7,615 bases of DNA. It comes from Bifidobacterium breve. GTDB taxonomy: Bacteria; Actinomycetota; Actinomycetes; S36-B12. Shown one piece after another: positions 1 through 4,421 of the stretch (the first letter of the stretch is position 1; every line of letters starts with the position of its first letter). The position numbers and the translations under genes were made by a program. The stretch lies in assembly GCA_945885645.1 (NCBI GenBank), contig CAMCYV010000069.1, forward strand, positions 1-7,615, read 5' to 3'. The notes below the pieces were generated by a model. It ran no database searches. It saw only the letters and a list, made by a program, of their open reading frames with translations, and was not told the DNA's origin.

Positions 1-1
1 T

Positions 2-781
2 CGCCTTCAAAAAAAGTTTCTTAAGCGTGAGAGGGATCGTGAAGAGGGCATCGACATCGCGTCGAAGAAGATGCTCGAAGGTGACCCCGCCGATCGCGTG
101 CAGAACAGGCAGAAACTTCAAATCCCCACTGAGGACGCGATGACGAATATTGGACCGATGACCATCGGTGGTCACGAGGTGGTGCCTGAGATGGAGAACA
201 AGTTCCACGACCCCCGCAAGCCGCAGGGTGGCTGGTGGCGCAGCGCCGCCACGGGTCAGAAGCTGGGTTGGGCAGGGCTGGAAGGTTCGAAACCACTCGC
301 GAGCCCCTTCGGGATCGATGTGGCGCCGTTCGGGGAGCTCTGGCAAGGCCATGTGGTGGCCGGAGAGAAGAAGCGCGAAGTAAGGGCCAAGGCGAAATTA
401 GACGGCATCGGCCCTGACGCCCTCGGTGAACAGCTTGCAGAGGTTAGCGAGCAGGGCCGTCGCCAAGGCTTTGGAGGTGTAGCAGACGAGGGCATCGTTC
501 AAGCACCGGCGGCTGGCTGGGGCAACATCGGCAAGAAGCCAGGGATGTTCGCCGGAAAGAAGGCCAAGGAGGACTACAAGCAGAAGGCCAAAGCTATCGA
601 CCCTGTCATCGACGATGCTTGGGGGAAGATGAAAGGCGAGGAGATGCCGTCCTTCATGAAGGGTGTGCCGTACGCCGAGAAGAAGTGGCGGGAGAAGGAA
701 AGGGATCAGCGCGCGTTGGAGGAACAAGAGGCGCTGCGAAAGAAATGGGGCATGGGTGCCGAGAAGCTTCGCGGGCTTTGA
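2..781 (+). CDS. Hypothetical charged soluble protein, 5' end outside window
   Basis: I do not recognise this protein. The frame is open from base 2 to the TGA at 779-781, so the gene very probably starts upstream. An internal ATG at 71 and another at 140, the latter preceded by GAGG at 131-134 with 5-nt spacing, are possible starts. However, the upstream codons give a Lys/Arg/Glu-rich stretch that resembles the rest of the protein, which favours one longer gene. The visible part has a Gly/Trp-rich middle (GGWWRSAATGQKLGWAG, then PFGIDVAPFGELW) and a strongly charged C-terminus (KKWREKERDQRALEEQEALRKKW) that should form a helix or coiled coil. There is no signal peptide or membrane segment in the visible part, so it is probably cytoplasmic. 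It is convergent with the SET-domain gene, with only 10 bases between the stop codons. A phage or mobile-element origin is possible but nothing here proves it. Confidence 0.7.
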   Translation, partial: RLQKKFLKRERDREEGIDIASKKMLEGDPADRVQNRQKLQIPTEDAMTNIGPMTIGGHEVVPEMENKFHDPRKPQGGWWRSAATGQKLGWAGLEGSKPLASPFGIDVAPFGELWQGHVVAGEKKREVRAKAKLDGIGPDALGEQLAEVSEQGRRQGFGGVADEGIVQAPAAGWGNIGKKPGMFAGKKAKEDYKQKAKAIDPVIDDAWGKMKGEEMPSFMKGVPYAEKKWREKERDQRALEEQEALRKKWGMGAEKLRGL

Positions 782-791
782 GCGGGGTTAG

Positions 792-1847
792 TCAACCTAG
801 GTGTTGAAGCTGGAGTTGGATCGCGCGACTCACAAGGTCGCAACCGGACAAGTCCTCCAATGCTGCGAGGGCATGACGCAGGCGTAGATCATCTGATGCC
901 CAGATGCGACGGGCCAAAACCCTTGCTTGATGCCGGGCCTGCATGGCTGCCACGCCTCGATCTCGAAGGTGCCGCTCGATCGGCTCGAGCAGTGTCTGCC
1001 GCTGCACGGCCGGATCGGATTCATCCCAGGCTGCACCAATGATTGTCAAGAAATCTTGATCGTGCGCGTGCCCGTTCGTCGAGGTTGGGCGGGAAGCACG
1101 CATTAGTCTCAAGGTTCCCCCGCCGGGAATTGAGTATTCGCCGGAAAGTGCATTGGCCCGCGTGATGTTCTCATCGACGTAGCCATATGCGAGTGCCATG
1201 CCAAGTACATCGCGAATAGATCCGTACGAGACGAAACACTCCCCACCAGGAACAGCGCGCCAGGTAGGGATGCACAGAAAGCCGTCATCCCACGTGTATG
1301 CAGGTGCCGCAGGGTGATGATTGACGAGGTCGAGCAGGGGCATCAGGTAGGACTGCGGTTCTGCATCGTCCATGGACATTTTGATCGTGCGAGTCTTGAT
1401 CATTGCAGCTGCATCTGTCGCGGGTGAGAACGCCGGGTGCAGGGATTGAATCATGGCGATCGCTTCCGGATCAGTGATCGTGGCGCGTGGATGGGTTGCA
1501 CGGAAGTGCTCCCAGGTGTGATTTGCAGCCATCACATCAACGCAGGCATCAAGAACATTGCGTTGCTGCGCGGTAAGTGATGAAGGCGCACCATCGACAC
1601 GCAACGGAGGTTCGTCTGGCCAATTAATGTCGGTAACCGGTACGAGGGTGTGCTTCGGGATTCGCATTAACCAAGGGTCATCTGCTTCTGACCACACGCT
1701 GAGCTGACCGGCTCTCTCGACAATTCGCAGGTGCGGGTTAACCCAGGCGCCCGCGTCCAACAGAAGAGCGAACAATACTTGAACAGCCTCGCGCACCTCG
1801 GTGCTCTCGGTATCGACCGTCACTGTCACAGGGCCAATTATGCGCAA
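792..1847 (-). CDS. SET-domain protein, Rubisco LSMT/SETD3-like
   Basis: A 351-aa protein with the C-terminal half of a SET fold of the Rubisco large-subunit methyltransferase/SETD3/SETD6 type. That family transfers methyl groups from S-adenosylmethionine to lysine or histidine on proteins. Visible motifs are MPLLDLVNHH (169-178), matching the family PLxDMxNH motif that contacts SAM, then GGECFVSYG (201-209) with the catalytic-type Tyr208, followed by YGYVDEN (221-227), matching the family YGFVDEN. The helical tail (about 280-345) fits the C-terminal substrate-binding domain of LSMT proteins. The N-terminal GxG SAM motif is not obvious; the strand WLMRIPKHTLVPV (59-71) may match the family segment after it. 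The only in-frame upstream start is a TTG, because a TGA lies 10-12 bases upstream, and no Shine-Dalgarno is visible. GTG codons 7 and 9 are alternatives. There is no signal peptide, so it is probably cytoplasmic. The substrate is unknown and activity is uncertain because the N-terminal part is divergent. Confidence 0.8.
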   Translation of the reverse strand: MRIIGPVTVTVDTESTEVREAVQVLFALLLDAGAWVNPHLRIVERAGQLSVWSEADDPWLMRIPKHTLVPVTDINWPDEPPLRVDGAPSSLTAQQRNVLDACVDVMAANHTWEHFRATHPRATITDPEAIAMIQSLHPAFSPATDAAAMIKTRTIKMSMDDAEPQSYLMPLLDLVNHHPAAPAYTWDDGFLCIPTWRAVPGGECFVSYGSIRDVLGMALAYGYVDENITRANALSGEYSIPGGGTLRLMRASRPTSTNGHAHDQDFLTIIGAAWDESDPAVQRQTLLEPIERHLRDRGVAAMQARHQARVLARRIWASDDLRLRHALAALEDLSGCDLVSRAIQLQLQHLG

Positions 1848-1860
1848 CGAGTGAACTCAT

Positions 1861-1881
1861 AATCGCGAATCGGGGGCGATT
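1861..1881. promoter_or_regulatory. Small inverted repeat upstream of the SET gene
   Basis: AATCGC at 1861-1866 is the exact reverse complement of GCGATT at 1876-1881, with a 9-nt spacer. It lies 14 bases before the TTG start of the minus-strand SET gene. It could be an operator half-site pair or a leader hairpin, but a 6-bp match can arise by chance. Confidence 0.2.
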
Positions 1882-1910
1882 TGGAAAACCAATTGTGTAA
1901 GAATCCTAAG

Positions 1911-2110
1911 ATGAGCAAACTTGCATATGCCTTGTTTGTGTCCTGGTGATGTTCGGGAGCCAATCACCTGTGGCTGCGGATAACAAGGCGATTGCCCAAC
2001 AAACTTCCGGGCGAGCCGTGGTCGTATTCGAAGGCGGCGGCAGCAGCGGCGAGGGCTCGCTTTGCCAAGCGTGTGGTTTTCATTTGGTGGAACCTTTCCC
2101 TAGTAGATGA
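1911..2110 (+). pseudogene. Possible frame-broken small exported-protein ORF
   Basis: An ATG at 1911 opens MSKLAYALFVSW and stops at TGA 1947-1949. In another frame the sequence continues from about 1940 as VLVMFGSQSPVAADNKAIA and stays open to TGA 2108-2110. Joined by a single-frame slip near 1938-1940, the product would start with a short basic then hydrophobic segment ending in PVAAD, like a signal peptide. There is no clear Shine-Dalgarno before 1911, and the ORF overlaps the better supported minus-strand ORF, so this is weak. An in-frame ATG at 1949 would alone give 53 residues. Confidence 0.15.
1964..2083 (-). pseudogene. Short ORF with signal-peptide-like start, likely gene remnant
   Basis: On the minus strand an ATG at 2083-2081 is preceded by GGAAAGG with about 9 nt between AGG and the start, a good ribosome site. 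The ORF encodes 39 residues beginning MKTTRLAKRALAAAAAA, with the basic n-region and Ala-rich start of an actinobacterial Sec signal peptide. It then turns polar (FEYDHGSPGS) without a proper hydrophobic core or cleavage site, and ends at TGA 1966-1964. The simplest reading is the 5' remnant of a decayed exported-protein gene next to two intact ones. It could instead be a real small peptide, or chance sequence in a GC-rich spacer. Confidence 0.35.
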
Positions 2111-2154
2111 ACATCGAACTGCAAGTTTTTACAAATGTCTGAATGCTTAAGTCG

Positions 2155-4311
2155 TTACATGCTCGTGCTTGAAGCCGGATATGAGACAACGACCGTCACA
2201 CGTTGACCCGTGGAGACGGAACCCCCCACGACCCAGACCCCTCGTACTGTGTAGCTGCCCTTCAGGCCAAGGCTGCGCAAGTAGGAAGCCACCGCACGTG
2301 CACGCGCATCCGATAAAGCTTTGGCGTTGGCCGTCAACTTTTGGCCTCGTGCAAAACCGACCACAGACATTGCCCCGGACTTGCCGGTGCGAGAAACCAG
2401 GTTGCGCAGTTGCGATTGTCCTGACCGAGTGAGCTTTGCCGAGCCAGAAGCAAACTGAACGCTGGCGCGCGCCTGCATGATGGCGGGTGCAGCCGCAACG
2501 GACTTGACGACCACTCCTATTGATAGCGAGCGCACCGATCCGTCGTTGGCAAAGCCATTGATCTGCATGATCTGCGCACCCGGGGTGAGACCGCTGGGCA
2601 CGGGGATACTCGCGGAGAAATTACCTGCGGCGTCAGCGGTGAGATCACCCACCAGAGTGTTCGGCAGCAGGTACACCCGCAGAGTGGTACCTGCTTTGAA
2701 TCCGGTGCCAGCCGTGTCCAGAGTCGGTTCACTGGATTTGATCGCTGCACGTGAAAGCGACCGAACGTTGGTTGTCCTCGAATACAACGTGAGCGAGCCA
2801 GGTGTACCCGGTGTGTCCGTCGCACTTGCGTAGCGACTGGCGAGGGAGAGGCTGAAGTCAGGAGTTTGCACCCGTCCCGAGTCAACGGTGAAAGCGACGT
2901 TGATCGATTGGGTGGATGAGCCCGACGCTCCGATTGACGTCAGCAGCACAGACGAACTCGGGAGTGAACCCTTCGCCGGAATATTCGGGTTAGCGTCATT
3001 GGTAATCGGGTCCAGAGTGAACGGGACCTGGGTGATCGGTGCTGCAGGTGACTCACTCACCGAAGGAGTTGGCGTGCTGTCGCTGCCACCGCCGGCGGGT
3101 GCATTTGCGATCCACCGCGCGTACAGAGTGACGCTTGCAGCCGATGAATACGTGGAGCTTCCCGCGGCATAGGCGGTGCCACTGCCGTTCGCGGCAGTGT
3201 TCCAGCCACTGAAGGTGTAGCCGGTTTTGACCAGCGTGCCACTGTTAGCCGGAACGCTGAATGCTGTGCCACCTGTAGTGAATGAACCGGCTGAAGGTGC
3301 TGATCCACCCGTGGAGACGTTGTCGTTGAATGTCACCGAATAGGTGCGTGACACTGTGGTCATGCTGTTGGGGCTTGCGCCGCCTCCGCCCGATGAACTA
3401 TTGGAATTTGTGACGTAAGCCTTTTGGTTGTCCGAGGACAGTGCGATACCTGTTGGTCGGTTGAAGCCGGTGACGGTCGACAGCACCGAGTACGAGGTGC
3501 CATCAAGAATCATCACGCTGCTCACGCCGGTGGATTGGTTAGTCACGTGGATGGTGTCATCGGAGGCCACGGCGATGCTGAGGGGACTGCTGAAGCCTGT
3601 GATCTGCGAGGTGACGGTGTTGGAGCTCAAATTGATGACTATGACGCTATTGGTCCCGTTGCACGCGACGTACATCTTGGTTCCATCTCTGCTGATGGCT
3701 GTGCCTGAAATCCATCCAGTCCCGTTGCAACCGCTGGCGGCGTTGAGGTTGCTGATCGTGTCCACAATGGTCATATCCGAGATCTGTACGACGCGAACGG
3801 TTCCACTGCTGTTATTCGCCTGTGCCAAATAGAGACGAGTACCGGCCGGGTTGATTGAGATTCCGGATTTAGTTGTTAACCCGGGAGTGGACCAAGACGA
3901 AACTGTATTTGTTGCCGTCGCGATCTTCAGAATCCCGTCCGTCGTGCCACTGGGCAGGGCCGGTCCGTTCGCGGTCACATATATATAGGCACCATCTGGG
4001 CTGACGGTGATACCGACTGGCTGCGTATAGGCCGGCGAACCGGAATTGAGCGAGATAGTGGTGGTGACGGTGTTCGTTGCTGTATCGACGACCTTAATCG
4101 CGTTGTTGCTGGAGTCGACGACGTACACCGCGCTCCCATCGGGGAGTACAGCCACTCCCTGCGGATTATTGAATCCAGTGACGGTCGCTGTAATTCCGGC
4201 GGCGTTGGCGGGGCTGACAGCGATGCCACCCAGACCAGCAGACAGGAGACAGGCCACGGCAAACGTGACCGCCGAGCGCTGGAGGGGAATTCTCACCGTG
4301 GCAGGGTCCAA
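2155..4311 (-). CDS. Secreted YVTN beta-propeller / InlB-repeat / OmpA-like surface protein
   Basis: A 718-aa exported modular protein. Residues 1-37 form a Sec signal peptide ending SPANA|AG. About 40-310 are YVTN-type propeller blades (GVAVLPDGSAVYVVDSSNN, then GITVSPDGAYIYVT). After a Ser/Gly linker, 322-400 match the Listeria-Bacteroides/InlB B-repeat (YSVTFNDN, GYTFSGWNTAANGSGT, YARW). A Pro/Ser linker (401-425) leads to a region shared with the divergent neighbour: an Ig-like module (GTGF at 535, MQINGF at 582, VRSLSIGVVV) and an OmpA-like domain (about 612-713) with the LSxxRAxAV helix. The domain order suggests a wall-held adhesin or scaffold; the ligand is unknown. There is no LPXTG motif or C-terminal membrane anchor. 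The first in-frame start is TTG at 4311. The GTG at 4296 gives a tighter signal peptide (MRIPLQRSAVTFAVACLLSA) and may be the true start; neither has a strong ribosome site. Confidence 0.88.
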   Translation of the reverse strand: MDPATVRIPLQRSAVTFAVACLLSAGLGGIAVSPANAAGITATVTGFNNPQGVAVLPDGSAVYVVDSSNNAIKVVDTATNTVTTTISLNSGSPAYTQPVGITVSPDGAYIYVTANGPALPSGTTDGILKIATATNTVSSWSTPGLTTKSGISINPAGTRLYLAQANNSSGTVRVVQISDMTIVDTISNLNAASGCNGTGWISGTAISRDGTKMYVACNGTNSVIVINLSSNTVTSQITGFSSPLSIAVASDDTIHVTNQSTGVSSVMILDGTSYSVLSTVTGFNRPTGIALSSDNQKAYVTNSNSSSGGGGASPNSMTTVSRTYSVTFNDNVSTGGSAPSAGSFTTGGTAFSVPANSGTLVKTGYTFSGWNTAANGSGTAYAAGSSTYSSAASVTLYARWIANAPAGGGSDSTPTPSVSESPAAPITQVPFTLDPITNDANPNIPAKGSLPSSSVLLTSIGASGSSTQSINVAFTVDSGRVQTPDFSLSLASRYASATDTPGTPGSLTLYSRTTNVRSLSRAAIKSSEPTLDTAGTGFKAGTTLRVYLLPNTLVGDLTADAAGNFSASIPVPSGLTPGAQIMQINGFANDGSVRSLSIGVVVKSVAAAPAIMQARASVQFASGSAKLTRSGQSQLRNLVSRTGKSGAMSVVGFARGQKLTANAKALSDARARAVASYLRSLGLKGSYTVRGVWVVGGSVSTGQRVTVVVSYPASSTSM

Positions 4312-4345
4312 TGCTTCGCGTAAAAGCGCAAGCGGGAGTTCATCA

Positions 4346-4369
4346 AAAATGACGGGAATCCGTCATTTT
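4346..4369. promoter_or_regulatory. Perfect palindrome in divergent promoter region, candidate operator
   Basis: AAAATGACGG (4346-4355) and CCGTCATTTT (4360-4369) are exact reverse complements separated by GAAT. The element sits in the 110-base gap between the starts of the two divergent envelope genes, 34 bases from the minus-strand start and 52 from the plus-strand start. A terminator makes little sense between divergent starts, so a repressor or activator site acting on both genes is the best reading. The binding protein is unknown. If transcribed it would fold as a 10-bp, 4-nt-loop hairpin, so a leader structure is the alternative. Confidence 0.55.
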
Positions 4370-4397
4370 GCTATCCGTTCAGTTTGCTGGTTTTCCT

Positions 4398-4404
4398 GGA
4401 AGGA
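4398..4404 (+). promoter_or_regulatory. Ribosome binding site with two competing ATGs
   Basis: GGAAGGA is the only good Shine-Dalgarno before the 983-aa gene. It ends 10 nt before an ATG at 4415 but 17 nt before the ATG at 4422. Only the 4422 frame gives the signal peptide and the long protein. The 4415 frame gives an unrelated 68-codon overlapping ORF ending at 4621. An in-frame TAA at 4413-4415 rules out an earlier ATG for the long protein. Confidence 0.5.
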
Positions 4405-4421
4405 CAGACGATTAATGGATT

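Larger units (their letters stand above)
1848..2154. other. Gene-poor spacer with ORF remnants
   Basis: About 307 bases lie between the start of the SET gene and the stop of the 718-aa secreted protein gene, both on the minus strand. No intact conserved gene is seen. The stretch holds a 6-bp-arm inverted repeat at 1861-1881, a short minus-strand ORF with a good ribosome site (1964-2083), and a frame-broken plus-strand ORF (1911-2110). No strong rho-independent terminator with a T-run was found after the 718-aa gene. The promoter of the SET gene should lie here but no convincing -35/-10 pair stands out. Confidence 0.6.

Noticed and set aside
398..727. Minus-strand ORF of 109 codons opposite the first gene
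   Set aside because: Its Leu-rich sequence arises from reading Lys/Glu/Gln codons in reverse; no independent support.
785..797. GGTTAGTCAACC between the convergent genes as a terminator
   Set aside because: Only a 4-bp stem with no T-run on either strand.
2940..2970. LPSSS in the 718-aa protein as a sortase signal
   Set aside because: It is not LPXTG, lies mid-protein, and is not followed by a membrane helix and basic tail.
3428..3832. Plus-strand ORF of 134 codons opposite the 718-aa gene
   Set aside because: It is antisense to clear YVTN propeller coding sequence, has no family match I can see and no convincing ribosome site.
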